Shown here: positions 38,201-51,800 of the stretch, piece after piece | Layout: each line of letters starts with the position of its first letter | Numbering within the stretch: the first letter of the stretch is position 1 | Source: Cinclus cinclus | Lineage: Eukaryota > Chordata > Aves > Passeriformes > Cinclidae | Direction: 5' to 3' | DNA: 64,000 bases | NCBI RefSeq assembly: GCF_963662255.1 | Contig: NC_085046.1 | Location: 130,493,332 to 130,557,331 of the forward strand | Translations under genes and position numbers: made by a program | The notes under the pieces: generated by a model | Seen by the model: only the letters and a program-made list of their open reading frames with translations | What the model was told of the DNA's origin: nothing | Database searches by the model: none

Positions 38201-38401
38201 AATGGTGGGTAGCAAGAGGTTTTAAAGTACATAAAGGAAATCCCTCCACCTTCTCTTTAAACAGCTCATAACCTAGAAAATTCTGTAAAAGTAACTAAAA
38301 GAAAATTGTTGAAAAGCCTTTTCTTTTTTAAACTTTTAACTCATTAAATGTGTAGAAGTTAGGGAATGGCAGATACGAGATTATTTCTGCTACCTTTACT
38401 T

Positions 38402-38427
38402 TGTGTGTGTGTGTGTGTGTGTGTGTG
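38402..38427. repeat. (TG)n microsatellite
   Basis: An uninterrupted TG/GT dinucleotide run of about 13 units, followed by an interrupted GCATGTGTGT continuation. It is likely length-polymorphic. Confidence 0.95.
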
Positions 38428-41400
38428 CATGTGTGTTCCACTGGATTTGTGTTCACTTTAAAATCTGGAAATATCAAAGCTTTCCATATGGCCACCAAAG
38501 TCATATTTAACACTTCTGTTATTGAAAAAAAGAATCTACATGTGGGTTCAAATGATAATTTCTATTTTCATAATGGTAGAAGCTGATGTATCTGTGCTTC
38601 CTTTCTTTCTGAAAATGTATTTACCTTTCCCACTTATGGCATCTGGAAAAGCATTATTCAGCAAGGTGACTAGATACTTATTGTTGGTTTGGAGCATTTT
38701 GAAAATGTGACAGGGTATAGGCTCTCAGCAATGAGACAGCTGACTCATAGCTTTGGACATTGAAATCTGTTTTTAATTGAGAAATATATATGTTGGCCAG
38801 CATATTGGGATAGTTCCCTCCCATTTTAAAAAAATGCCATGGGATCTTTTAACTTCCATTTGGACACTTCCCAGACATGGGCATAAGGGACTATAAGTTT
38901 ATTTTCAAATAGTGTTTAAACTATTTCCAGGTTTTATAATTGACTTGTAGTGCTCTCACTGCCTCTTTAGTGATGTAAATTATTTATATAAGATGGCTAC
39001 TTTTTTATAATGAAATGCTAAATAGATATGACTAAAAATCAATAGACTCTTGGTGGTAAACATTTTGACTAGGTCAACTTTTGATTTTTAATAACAAGTT
39101 ATTAAATAACATCATAGCACATTTGATAAAAACTGTGCTAAATGAAGAATCTCATTTTTAATGCAGAAACTATAATATATATATAAATGTATGCATTGAT
39201 CCTAATCTAAATGTTTTTCAGTAGTTTTCATGGTTCAGCTCTGTAGCAGTTTAAAAAAAAAGCTAAAGGTCGCTCCCAAGATTCCAGTGTTCTGGCTATA
39301 AGAGAAATGTACTAATAGTCTCATTTTTCTGATTTAGGATGCAGTCAGAGTGAATATTCAACCACATTGTCCCTTTCTATCTAAACATTACTGTTCAGAA
39401 GTTCTCACAGAGATCCTTTCCTATGATGTTATGAATAGCCAGTAATAGTCAGCAATTGAAGTTGGGCCATTAACAAGTGACTGAAGAGCTGGTTTTATGT
39501 AGAAAGCAATAGTTCACAGTCAGTATTAGATAAAGCAGACTAGAATTTTAATCGAATTTTATTTTTTAAAATTCACCTAGATAACCTCTGTGATGACTCC
39601 CAGTCTAGGACAGATTCCTGCCGCTGACCAAACTAAAGAAATTTTGAGCAGACAGATGACCTTTAAGGTGTACAACTTTGGAAAATTTTAAATTAGTTCT
39701 GTTTTTTTCATGTGCTGTGAAGCTTCTCAAGGTCAGTCTCTATTGTTATCAGAAATCTGTAAACTGTATAAAAATCAGTACTGCAGGAACTATTATTCAC
39801 TTGTAACCTTTAGACCATTTAATCATTCCTGTGCTGTATGAGCCAATTTCATTTCACCTGTGCACTCAAATAGAACTAGTATGTTCAAGATATTTAATAT
39901 GTACTTGTGTGAGGTAGCAGAAGTACTTAAAATTCGTATCAGGAAAACATTGCACTGTGTAACTTTTCAGTTCTAGTTAACAGCTAAAATTAGCTTACCT
40001 ATATTATGTGAGCCATTAATATTGAGTATCTCTATATAACAGGCTTTAAGTACAGCAAATTCAAACACAAATGTGGTATATTTGAGGTTATCCTGACATT
40101 CTCAATATCACATGGAATGCTAAATCTATTTGAGAAATGCAGTGATAGGATTAGAGTGGATATATAGTTTAGTTAAATAGCTAAATATTTTTAATTCTTA
40201 ATTTTAATCTGATTTATGCTCTTCAGTAGAGGGAAAGGCATTTTTAAAAGGGAAAAAAAATCCATTTGTTTTTCAGAAGTCATGTCTGAAAGGGAAAATT
40301 CTAGCTGTTGCCCTGGTCTTGCAACCAGTTCAGTTAAGATGAACATATGCTGGAGCAAAGTAATTTGCTGCCCTGACTTCTGAGTTTCCATCCAAACACA
40401 TTTGTGCTGCACTTACAGCATAGCATATCAATGCATGCTCTGGCTTTCTGAAGTGTTTCCCTAATTTCTGATGTATTTTCAAGGTGAAGTAGACAGATCT
40501 GGGAAAAAAAAGAAAAAGGTGATTTTTTTCTCCCCCAGGAGATTTAGAAAACTGTGTATTTGCAGAATAGCAAATGATTTTGGAGTTCTACTTCCTGAGT
40601 TTATGAGAACATTCCATGGTTATGCAATGAATGGGTACTCTGACAATATGAATGTAAGGGATGGGGAGCTCCAAACATTTCAGCTTACAGTAAGAGTTTG
40701 CCTGCATCTACCAACTCTTACACATTTAGCCTGGGTTCACCACCTGTCTCTGTAGAGCTTCTGGGACTGCTTGTCAGGGGTTTGTGCCAACCTGAAGAAG
40801 TATCTTTGGCTATGCAGCCTCCTGTCCAGGTATCTTGGAAAAATAGACCACTGCCTTTGGGAAGGTGGACTTGAAAGGAGTCAGACTGACTAGAGTTTGA
40901 ACCATGTCTTTTTGAATTTTAGTGTTTATAACTGTCATGCCAGTGGAAGAAAAGACTATGTTCTAATAATATGATGAAAACAATAAATGAAAATAAAGTT
41001 TATTCTGATATCTGACATTAATCTTCAAATTAATAATCTGAATAAACAGGTGGCTGAATGCCTCTTCTCATCTCCTGATGCCCTCAAAAGTACCTATGCT
41101 TGTTTTGTTCTTGGAATAAAAATAATTCAATCCTAAACAATTATTGTGTAAATACAGTATTAAGTATAATATTAGAACTGGCTTGGCTATCATTGGAATT
41201 TTACCCCTTAAAGTAGGAAAAATAATGGAAATTTTGTAAATATAAAAAGTACTTAGAAAAATAAGAGAAGATATGGTTGAATATAAAAATTATTAAATAC
41301 AGTATCTGGCTCAACTCAGCATTAGTGAGCAGGGCTGCAGAGCACATATGATGATAGATCATCACTTTTAGATGGTATTCTTTTCTCTTTTGTATGTCCA

Positions 41401-43589
41401 TGGCATAGATGTAATCAGTCAGATGTCTAGCTAATGTAAAAGTTAATAAAGCACATCTTTTATGCTTTGGGCTTTGCATGAATTATGTGTGCAGTGCATT
41501 TCTTATTTTCAGTGTAACTATGTTCAAGTTTGCATACGTATTCAATAAAAATAAATTAATGAAATGAGAATATTAATTCTCTTCTGTACTTTTGAGCTCT
41601 GCTATGTCTCTGCTTTCATAAGAGAAAAATAATTCACTATTGAGAAAATCTTTTCAGGTTATGACCTGAAGATTTTTACAAGAAAATGAAATGTGTTCAA
41701 ACTATCTTTATAGTATTTGAAAGATGTGTTAGCCCAAGCCCTGGATTAATATTTTTCAGACAGTAAAATTATTGCGTAACACTTCTTGCGTATGTGTTTC
41801 ATAATAAACTTATTATTCAATGATAAGCTTAAAATGAACCTTTCATGTTAAGAGTGTGGTTTTAAACCAACTTTTGGAAAATCTTGCAGATAGAATGTAA
41901 TTTAATGAAAACAGGTGTGTATTTTCAAGGGCACATATCAGACCTTTAAGCAGTTGCATGTCTGAACTAATAAAATGAAACTTTAATGCAAGTTGCAGTC
42001 AGTTGATTAAATTCTTTTTAATTAGAAAATGAAATCATTAGAGCATATTTATATTTTTCCAAACAGGAGTAATAAAATATAATAATCATAATATTAATTA
42101 TGTTCAGTGTGAAGACTTCTATAATAATTTGAATGCAATAACACTTTTTTTTCTTCACTGGTAACATAAGCAAAGTATAAGCCTGTGAAAAGGATGACTT
42201 AGCACAACTGTTGAAGCACTTTGACTGAAACATCTTTATCAAGTTAATACAAGAAGCAGTCATGCCCTACTTGAATTACTCATTTATAATGGCTGAGCAG
42301 CAGCCTGGATGTGGACTTTGAAATCCTGGGAAAATAAGATGCATGCATGCATCCAAATGTCTAGAGTCTTTAAAGCAGCTGTAAAATGTTTAAGTGAGAT
42401 GTCAGTTACTAGCTGTTGTCTACATTTTTAGTCTGAAGGGAGGTGTGATCATTTGATTGCTAACCAAGTTTAGTATTATTATAGTCACTGCGTCCTCAGT
42501 TCAAAACTTTTTTCTAGAGCCATTGGAACTGAAGAATCAGAATATTTGTCTGCTTTTTTGCACATTTTTATTTCACAGATTATTCCAACTTTTTTTGAAG
42601 ATCTTATTTTCTTTTTTAAAATACATACATTTTTCTCTGGCTTTTATTGTGCTTGTAATGAGGAAATAATAATCCCAAAGATTTGTAAAATATCAAAATA
42701 AAGCACGTGTGGGTTGCAATTCCAAAAATGCTACCTTTGTGCTCAGTAAGGGCACAAAAATATAATAGCTTGTAAAAACAATAGATTAAAAGGATTTCTG
42801 CCTCTTTGCACTGTTGGGATGTTGCTGTTTGCACAGTCTTTTGCAGCTGATGGCATTGCAAGGTTCCTTGTCTTCACAGCTTGATTTCATGTTTTCTTTG
42901 GAAAGACAGACATTTAGGAAATTAACTGTTCAACTTTAATTGTTCTGCAAATTCTTGCACAATTCCAATGGGTGTGCATCCCATTATACTTGAAACAGAG
43001 ATATTTCATTAGAAGTGCCAGATGTTTCTCTAGTATTCTCACACTTCCCAAGTCACTCGTGTAGAAGTAAACAGGTTTTTTACTGCAGGAATTGTACAAG
43101 TTCCTATGACAAGAAGTGAGCGAGAGCATGAACATCTAGTTCTATATGTTGGAACATCTGTAAGGCAGTGTGAACTTTGTGTTGCACTTTGGAGACAGAC
43201 AATAAAGTCTATGTTGTATCTATCCAGGGATATTCATAATCATCTCACAGCAGCCAGTGAGGCTTCAAGGGTACTTAATTAAGGATCATTCAGGAACTGG
43301 TCAAGTAGTTTTTTTTCCTTCTTTCTGTTACAAGTAGAATTGAGATGACTTGTGCTTTGTTTCCTGGAAAAATCACTACCTCAAAATCATGATGGAAGGA
43401 GAATCTCTTTTCTACACAATGGCAGCAAATGAGGCCCTCAGCTCAGAGATCATGCCTTCCTTCCTGGTACTGGGAAAACAGGTGAAAATAATCCACCTTA
43501 AAGCTAGAAATAGGATGGTTAAAAGTCTTCACTCATATTTTTTCCAAGACAGCCCTTGTAGAATTATTTTGTATAACTCTTATGAAAGA

Positions 43590-43825
43590 GCTTTAAACTA
43601 GATTTGAAGGAGGAAAGAAATAAACCAGGCTTTCTACAGATAAACCTGGGGGCAGTATGCCACTGTCTGAGGGATGCTGTGGTAGCAAGGTCGTTTGGTC
43701 TGCCTCCTCGGTGTAGGTCAGGGGTGGAAATCCATGCAGCAGCAAAGACTGGAGGGTTATTGAATTTTTAGAAACCATGGAAATACCTGAGAATGGTTAC
43801 ATAGGAATTAGGGCTTGTGGTCCCC
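43590..43825 (+). mobile_element. CR1 LINE, 5' part, before the LTR insertion
   Basis: Resembles the region upstream of and at the start of CR1 ORF2 (words such as AACCTGGGGGCAG and TGTCTGAGGGATG). It ends in an open frame from an ATG near 43778 that stays in register with the CR1 ORF2 frame after the LTR at 45239. The left boundary is uncertain. Similar-looking sequence may reach back to about 43350. The rest of the same element resumes at 45239. Confidence 0.6.
43821..43825. repeat. target-site duplication TCCCC, left copy
   Basis: TCCCC directly precedes the TG end of the LTR at 43826. The same five bases directly follow its CA end at 45239-45243. Confidence 0.85.
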
Positions 43826-43928
43826 TGTTATAGTTTGGGTTTGGCAATTGTAATATATTTACCTTTTGTTGTGAAATAGAATTAGAAGTAAAGCAGGCCT
43901 AAAACTTAAAAGGGAATAAAGAAAAACT

Positions 43929-43934
43929 TTATTA
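43929..43934 (-). terminator. LTR polyadenylation signal (minus strand)
   Basis: TTTATT on the plus strand reads AATAAA on minus, about 100 bp before the LTR's 3' end. It would act on antisense transcripts and not on VPS13B pre-mRNA. Confidence 0.55.
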
Positions 43935-44639
43935 ACAACACAAAGAAAAATAATAATAAATTCAGAGCAGATCTTCAGACCACTTCCTTCTTCCTCTTTT
44001 TCATATCTTAACAACATACAGGGACATTTCAGTCAATTCCTTACTTAAATAATCTTTTCAGTTCACTGTAGGGAGAGGAGATTCTTCTTGTTTAGCTATA
44101 AGGATCTTTTTCAAGAGAGGAAATCGCCAGTTCTCTCTTGACTCCACTTGTTCATGATTAACAGCTGCCCAGGATCTGCCATCATGAATTTCCTCCCACT
44201 TCACAGCCTTCCCAGAGCTGAGTTGCTGGCCATGTTAAAAGTCATGGGGTATTACTTTTAAGGATGAGCTACTCAAAGGCAAAAGTTCTCTTCAGCATAC
44301 TTCTTTTTCTGTTCATACTTCATTCCCTGGAACAGAGATCCCCCTCTTTTCCTTGGGGCAAAGGATTCTTCAAACCCTTTACATCTTGCTCCACTCCCAA
44401 TGTCTCTCTTTTTTTTCATGGTTTAAAGGAATTTTTTTGTGAAGTACAGTCCACCCCTATAACTTAAAAAAAGGTATTTCAGCCAACCTTCATGACATCT
44501 CCTCATTCTTCTTCCATTTAGAAACTTACACTAAAGTCATTGAAGTAAAAGCTATCTTTTCTGTTCTTTTCCCTCTTATCCAAGGAAAGATGGAAAGTCT
44601 GTAAGTCTTATGTGAGCATTGGAAAAGTTAAAATCTCAC

Positions 44640-45060
44640 ACCCAGAAGTTGCAGGGGCTGTGCCAGGCCATGCTGGAGGGGCAGGACGAAAACTGCAAAG
44701 TGCATCCAGAGCAGAGATGGGTGCCAAGGCCGTGTGTCCATGGCTTTCCTCCGGTTCCAGCCGCCCCCAGCTCCAGCCGCAGCCCGGGGGTTCTCCCTCT
44801 GCCCTGCCCAGCACACAAAGCCCTGGGGGCTCTCCCGAACCGGGCCCGGCTGCCTCCCCCCAGCCCGTGAGGGCGGCAGGGCAGGGCCCCCCGAGCCACG
44901 GGAACACCTGGGGAGGGCGAGGATCCCAGCAATGGGCTCTGCTTCTCCTCTTGGCCACTGGGGCCCCTGGTTAAAGCAGCCTTCAGAGCCCAACTTTGCC
45001 TGGCCTGGGCCGCATTGGAAGCAGGCCCGGGCCAGGTCAATATACTTCGTAAAAGGCTGG
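44640..45060 (-). promoter_or_regulatory. GC/CpG-rich U3 portion of the LTR
   Basis: The most GC-rich stretch in the window, with several CCGCCCC-, CCGGGCCC- and GGGCGG-type words, open in several frames on both strands. It lies wholly inside the LTR, so it is read as the retroviral promoter/enhancer region and not as a host CpG-island promoter. Any residual activity would be antisense to VPS13B. Confidence 0.5.
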
Positions 45061-45238
45061 AAATGCAAGAGAGCTTTCCCGGGCTTTACTTGCTTCAAAC
45101 ATGATTCATGGAGCGAACCGACTTTTCCAATTGATTTCTCAGACTGTCAACAACTAAACCAGCCTCCCATCAATTCACAGAGGAAGTTCTCATGGAGAAA
45201 AACTTCCTAGTGTGCCCTCTCAGGGTAAAACCAGCACA

Positions 45239-48050
45239 TCCCCAAAAGGCAGAAATGAGTAGCCAGCTGAAGTGCATTTACACCAAAGCATTCAGCATGG
45301 GCATCAAGCAGGAGCAGCTGGAAGCCATTGTGCAGCAGGGAAACTATGACATACCTACCATCATGGAAACATGGTGGAATGACTTGCACAGTTGCAGTGC
45401 TGCAATGGATTGCCATAAACTCTTCACAAAGGATAGGCAAGGAAGGAGAAATATTGGAATAGCTCTGGATGTTGGGGAGTGTCTTGACTGTTTAGAACTC
45501 AATGATGGTGACAGTAGGGGAAGTGTTTATTTTAAGGGTCAGAGAGAAGGACAACAAGGTTTTGGTTGGAGTCTGCTGTACACCTCCCAAACAGAATGAA
45601 GAGGCAGATGAAGTATTCTGTTAGCTGCTGGGAGAAAGCTCACAATTGCTGGCTCTTGTTCTTATGGGGTACTTTAGCTTACCAGATGCCTGCTGAAAAT
45701 GCAATACATTGGAGAGGAAACAGCCTAGGAAGTTCCTGGAATGTGGAAGTTAACTTCTTGACACAGCTAATGAGCAAGCAAACTATGAAAGGCACAAGCT
45801 GGACCTGCTGTTTGTGAGCATGGATGGGCTGGTGGGTGATGTGGTGGTTGGAGGCATTTTGGCCCCGTAATCATGAAATGACAGAATTTTTGGTTCTTGA
45901 AGAAGTATGGGGCGGGGGGGAGCAGCAGATCTGCTACACTGGACTTCCAAGAGCACACTTGGCCTGCTTAGGAGACTGGTTTAAAGAATTCCTTGGGAGG
46001 CAGTTTTGAGGTACAAAGGAGTTCAGGAAGGCTGAACATAATTTAAAAATGAAATCTTAAAGGTATAGCAGGCTGTACCCATGTGCTGAGAAAGATGAGC
46101 TGATGGAGAAATGTCTGACATGGCTGAACAGAAAGCTTTGGCTGGAAGGCAGGAAAAAAGAGGAGGTCATGGCCTTTGGAAGAAGGGTTGGAAAACTTAC
46201 AAGGACTGCAAAGGATGCTGTGAGGTAATGAAGGGAGAAAATTAGAAGGGCCAAACACCTATTAGAATTTAATCTGGCTACTGCTGTGAAAGACAATGAA
46301 AAATGTTTCTGTAAATACATCAGCAACAAAATCAGTTATTAAATACAGGGGCAAACATGGTGGCAAAAGATGAGGAAGAAGCCGGGGTACTTAATGTCTT
46401 AATGCCTTAAGTCTTTAATGACAAGACCAGTTGTTCTTTGGGTACCCAGCCCCCAATCTGGAAGACAGAGTTGGGAGCAGAATGAAGGCTCCATAATCCA
46501 AGGAGAAATGGTCAATGACTTCCCATACAATTTAGACATACACGAGTCTGTGGAGCTAGATGGGGTCCATCCAAGGGTGCTGGGGGAGCTAGCAGAAGAG
46601 CTCGCTGAGCAATCTTCAGTCATTTCCTTGTGGTCCTGTCTGACTGGGGAGGTCCCAAGTGACTGGGAATTGGCAGTAGTGACCCCCATCTATAAGAAGG
46701 ACCAGAAGGAGGATTTGGGGAACTGCAGGCCTGTCAGCCTGACCTTTGTGTTGGGCAATGTTATGCAGCAGATCATCTTGAGTGTCATCATATGGCACAT
46801 GCAGAATAACATGAGGGATCAGGTCCAGCCAGTGTGAGATTAGGAGAGGCAGGTCCTGCCTGTCCAGCCCAATCTCCTTTAGTGACAATGACCTGCCTAA
46901 TGGATGAGAGAAAAGCTGTGAATGTTGTGCATTAGGAAAGCCTTTGATACCATTTCTCACAGCACACTTGTGGAGAAACTGTTTTTTCATGGTGTGGATG
47001 GGCGTATTCTTTACTAGGTGGGAAGCTGGCTGGTTGACTAGGCCCTGGTGGTGGTGAATGAAACTAAATCCATTTGGTAACCAATCACTAGTGGGGGTCC
47101 CCAGGGCTTAGTGTTGGGGCCAGTCCTGTTTCATATCTTTATCCATTATCTGGGCAAGGGAATAGAGTGCACCTTCAGTCAGTTTGCAGAGGACATCAAG
47201 TCAGGTGCAAGTGCTCGTCTGCTGGATGGTGGGAAGGGCTGCAGAGGCACGTGGACAGGCTGGATTGATGGGCTGAAACCAACAGTATGAGGTCAGACAA
47301 GGCGAAATGGCAGGTCCTGTCACAACACCACCATGCAGTGCTACAGACTTGGGCAGAGTGGTTGGAAAGCAGCTGTGTGGGAAAGGACCTGGGGGTACTG
47401 GTGAACAGTGGCTGGATGTAGCTAGTGTGTACCCAGGTTGCCAAGAAGGCCAGTAGCATCTTGACCTGTGTTAGGAATAGTGTGGCCAGCAGGAGCAGGG
47501 CAGGGATTGTCCCCCCTGTACTGGGCACTGGTGAGGCTGCACCTCAAATGCTGTGTCCACTTCTGGGGCCCTTAATTTAGGAAGGACATTGAGGAGCTGG
47601 AGCAAGTCCAGAGAAGGGCAATGAAGCTGGTGAAGAGTCTAGAGGGTAAGTCATAGCGGATGGAGCAGCTGGGGTTGTTAAGCCTGGAGAAGAGGAGGCT
47701 CAGGGGAAACCTTAATTTTCTCAACAACTGCCTGAAAGGAGTTTGTAGCTGAGTGGGGGCTGGTCTCTTCTCACAACTAACAAGCAATAGGAAAAGAGAA
47801 AATGGCTTCAAGTTGTGCTAGAGGACATTTAAATTGCTTATTAGGAAAAATTTATTCATTGGAAAGGTGATCAGGCATTGGAATAGGCTGCCAGGGAAGT
47901 GGTTGCATCACTGTCCCTGACAGCATTTAAAAGACATCTAGATGTGGTATTTAGGGTCATGGTTTAGTGGTGGACTTGGCAGTGCCAGGATGATGGTTGG
48001 ACTCTGACCTTAAAAGCCTTTTCCAATATAAACAATTCTATGATTCTATA
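45239..48050 (+). mobile_element. CR1 LINE, main part with ORF2 remnants
   Basis: Continues the CR1 copy broken at 43825. Endonuclease-domain remnants come first: QLKCIYTKAFSMG at about 45268, ETWW at 45366-45377 and DRQGRR near 45433. Reverse-transcriptase remnants follow: LTGEVPSDWELAVVTPIYKK from about 46640, CRPVSLTF, and QGLVLGPVLFHIF near 47100-47140. The RT active-site box reads FAED at 47183-47194 where CR1 normally has FADD. Stops and frameshifts break ORF2 repeatedly, so the copy is dead. The 3' end shows the CR1 signature GGTTGGACT...CCTTTTCCAA and the terminal octamer pair ATTCTATGATTCTAT at 48035-48049. It is in the same orientation as VPS13B. Confidence 0.93.
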
Positions 48051-48853
48051 TAACCAGGGAGGAAAATATCTTACACTCTTGTGTAAAGTGGAGTATTTTG
48101 GATTGGATGGGTTTGCATTGATGTTTTCCACTGAGTTCTCTATTAGGCTGCTGCAAGAGCATGATGGAGAGATGTTTGCTGTAAGAATGCATGAACCCTT
48201 ATAGCCTTCACTGTGGTTTGGCTCTATTTGGATTTAGCTGCCACAGTTTTTCACCCCTTCCCAAATGGGAGCTGCTCAGCTAGCTACAGTAAGGGATTTC
48301 TCTATTTTGAGATGTGAATTAAATAAGTTGCTCCAGAACAGTTGTTCTTAAGAGCATAGAAATTGGTAATTAAGAAGCATAGTTGTACAAAAGTAGTATG
48401 AGGTAATGCTGAGGGAACAAGATGTTTTTCATTCGTTTTCTGTGAGGTCCCCCCATAGTGAAACACTTGCAAATGAATGCTGCTTCTATATTGGGAGCCT
48501 GTACAACTCAGACTCAGTACAGCAGCATTTTGGACCTGACTTTGAGGAAATAAAGCAACATCTGATTTTCTACATTGTGTACCAACGTGGGGCAAAGCAA
48601 AGTTCTTCCACTTCTGGGTAGTAGAGGTACTTCTGCATGTTCCTTTTCCTTAATTCTCTGCTAAGGGTGGCTCTTGGCTCATAGATAGCAGCCAGCATAG
48701 AGGACTGCTGTTTGTGTACTCCTGAGCCTTGGACCCAGTCTCTGTGGATGGTTGACTGGGGTTCACAGCTCACAGGGCTATGATTCTCACCAGCATTGGA
48801 ACATTAGAAGCGTTTCTAGGATTGCTGCTTCAGAGAAATAAAAACAGTATAGT

Positions 48854-48871
48854 AAATAATAATAATAATAA
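48854..48871. repeat. (AAT)n microsatellite
   Basis: About six AAT units in AT-rich intron. Confidence 0.85.
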
Positions 48872-51800
48872 ATTTAAAAAGCAAACTAGTAAAAATGTGA
48901 AACTAACTAAGCTTACAGTCCTACTTCCATTTTTTTCAGAGAACTTTGTTTTCTTAAGAGACAAAGTCCTTTTCTTATCCTTCATTTCCTGAATTAGAAT
49001 GCCACAATAAAAATTGGGAAGGACCAGGGTCAGTTTCTCAATTAGAGTTGGGAAAAGTGGGAATATATATGTACCAGACAGCTGGTATAACTCTCCTAAA
49101 CGTTTTCATGTTCAGCTATACATGTATGTAAGTATTAGGAGAGAACAAATTACCTATTCTCATTGCATCTGTGAATAAGATAATCTGAGTATTGTTGAGA
49201 TTTGGGAGGAAAGCTTAGAAAAATGATGGTGTAGTCCATGGGACAGTGTGTGATGTAGCCCTATAAATATATTGTAGAGCTGAAACTTAAGAGAAAATAT
49301 AAATCTTTTTAGCTCTAGGTGTTATTGTTTCCCAGAGGATAACTAGTGGAACAGGAAGACAATTTCTTTAATTCCTTTATCTATAAGTCAGTCCCTTTAG
49401 AAAATCTCCAGTTGGTTCTTCATACCCCAGGAAGAACACTAGCCAAACACTTGTTTTTTGACAAATTCTACCTATTTGCTGTCAGGGCAATGTGATTGAC
49501 ATTTTTTAAGGGAAATGCAGGCAAACTCTCCTTAATGCATGTGGGATAGAAAATACAGTGTGTGTGTGTGTATGTGTATAAATATCTACATAGAGGTACA
49601 GATATAGATTTTAGTGTATATGTGTAGTGAATTTTTCCTGTTACTTTCCAGTAATTTTTCTGCCTAAGATAGGATAATAAATTATCTTATAATTTCATAG
49701 GTTTTCCTTACTTCTTTAAGGAACTCCACCTGGCCTTGTCCTGTCATGACTATTTGACATGTGCAGCACTTTTAAATGAACTTTGCATGCCAAATTATCT
49801 TTTACATAATATATATTTTAGTTTATATTAACCAGTATCAATACTATCAACACAAATCTGGAGAAAATCACTACTTTTGGCATTATATGGCTTCTTTATT
49901 GAATTCTTCCAGTGTCTTTATAAATTAAATTATCTTACAAACAGATAGGCTGTGCCTAAGAAAGCACATTTTCCCACTAGAAATTCTTAACAAAAGCTAT
50001 GTCAAAGCTATATAACAAAAGCTATGACATAACAAAAGTTATGTCAATTTGAAATATGTCCAAGGCAGCTAGCATTGCTGCTTTTAGTAATTTCAGAATA
50101 GCATTACACCTACTTAGAGCAGCAGAATGTGCCTTGAATGTCAGTGTGCCAATGCAAATAATATTCAGAATTTCTACAATGTTTCTTTTGTGAAGTGCAG
50201 TTTAATATTTACTTGCTGATAGCGTCCATAATTACTGTTATGCTTTGGATCAAGGAAAAGATAAAATAGTCTAAATTACAAAGCATCCAATAGCTTGAAT
50301 TTTCTGCCCAAGGAATAACAAAAAGTAGTAGACTGAAGTTCAAATTTATATGGTGAATAAGTTTGAGTAGTTTTCTGTGCCATTAGTGGAACAAATTAAA
50401 CTTTTGCTGCTTGAGTGCATATACCTAAACAGTGTAGTGTGGGAGGATTATCAGCCAGTTAGTCTTATTGGTTTGTTGGCAGTAGAGCAGATTTAAACAA
50501 AATTTTCCCATGGCAGAGGTACTGTATCAGTGATCCCAGAAGTTTTCCTAAGAAATTTATGAAGTGGTATGAAAGTAAATTACTGAAGAGCCATCAAAGC
50601 AAGTATGTTATTAATTGACAATTTATTGACTTCATCCTTACTGCTAGTTAAAAGAAAAAAAAAAGGATTAGGATTCCCAGTACACTTTGAAAGCTGCGTG
50701 AGGTCTTTTGTACGACATTTCAGTTAACCTGTAATTAATTAACTTAATTAAACAGATATTAGTAAAAGAGTAAAAGCACGCTTATTCTGATGGATCTATA
50801 AAAATAGTCATACGATCAATGTAAATAAGTAATGGAAAGTGTGAATCTAGGTCTGGTTAGGGCAGAGTGCAACACCAATTATCTTTGATCTTCTGAGAAA
50901 CTTAGTCCTTACTCAAGGACATTTCTCATAAACATCACTGTCTAATTGCTAAAGTTCTGCTGGGTATTTACCCTTCAGCTTATGGTCAAAATATGCTTTT
51001 TATTATACTGGACAATTTTTCTATGCCTAGCTTCAATACACTTAATTCTAACAGATTGATTTTGATTGATTTTTAATTACTTGATTTTGTCATTTATTGT
51101 TTTACCTATATTAAAAGAGTAGGATAGATATTGCAATAGAATCTCTGTTTATTCTAATTTCTTCTATTAACTTGCTGCTTCTGGCCAATTATTTAACTTC
51201 TCTGTGCATAATTTCATCTGCAAAAATATGTATTACCATCCATGTGAAATGCTGTGGGAAATGCCATAAGAATATTTTCACACTTTTAGTTGGAAGGTAT
51301 TATGTGAAGACTGGAATTTTGTAGTGATAGTAGTTAGGTATTAGTGAGCATGCTGTAGATCTTGTAAACATCTGATATTTGAAATAGGAATTTAATTCCT
51401 ACTAATATTATGTGGAAGTGGAGGTCTCCTTAAACTTAAAATAAAAATCTAAAGTTGTTCTTACCAGATCATTCATGCACAGTTTAAATTGATAGCTTTT
51501 TAACATGCCACTCTTAATTAAGACATTTAGATTTAATGACAGGAATATTTTTCCTGTTACTAATAATCCCTAAAGCCTTCTGCATGTAAAACACATGAAT
51601 TCTCCCATTTTCTACCTCTTTCTGACACCTGTGAACTTTTTCTGTTGCTTTCAGTGGCTGATAAATTGTTTACCAGGTAGAAAGGAGAATGCTTGACTTT
51701 GACTCACAGTTTAATTTCTTGAGAAAATGCCATTCTGTAGAGTGTGTCTACAATATAAGCTATTACAGAATGTTTTTCTTTGCTATCAGGTATTTTGGCC

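Larger units (their letters stand above)
43826..45238 (-). mobile_element. solo LTR of an endogenous retrovirus (ERVL-like)
   Basis: A 1413-bp element that begins TG (TGTTATAG) and ends CA (CCAGCACA) on the plus strand, flanked by a 5-bp duplication TCCCC. Orientation is minus: the complement of AATAAA is at 43929-43934, close to the 43826 end, as expected for R-U5. The GC-rich part (about 44640-45060) lies toward the U3 end. The sequence resembles LTR families common in passerine genomes. A 5-bp duplication fits class III/ERVL-type elements. No internal gag, pol or env sequence is present, so it is a solo LTR left by LTR-LTR recombination. It carries no viral gene. Confidence 0.85.

Noticed and set aside
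44608..45210. CpG island with several overlapping open frames as a host promoter or gene
   Set aside because: The whole stretch lies inside an LTR with TG...CA ends and a target-site duplication. The open frames are a by-product of high GC content.
45192..46837. Open frames with protein similarity as host genes
   Set aside because: They are endonuclease and reverse-transcriptase remnants of a broken CR1 LINE. The first one also starts inside the LTR.
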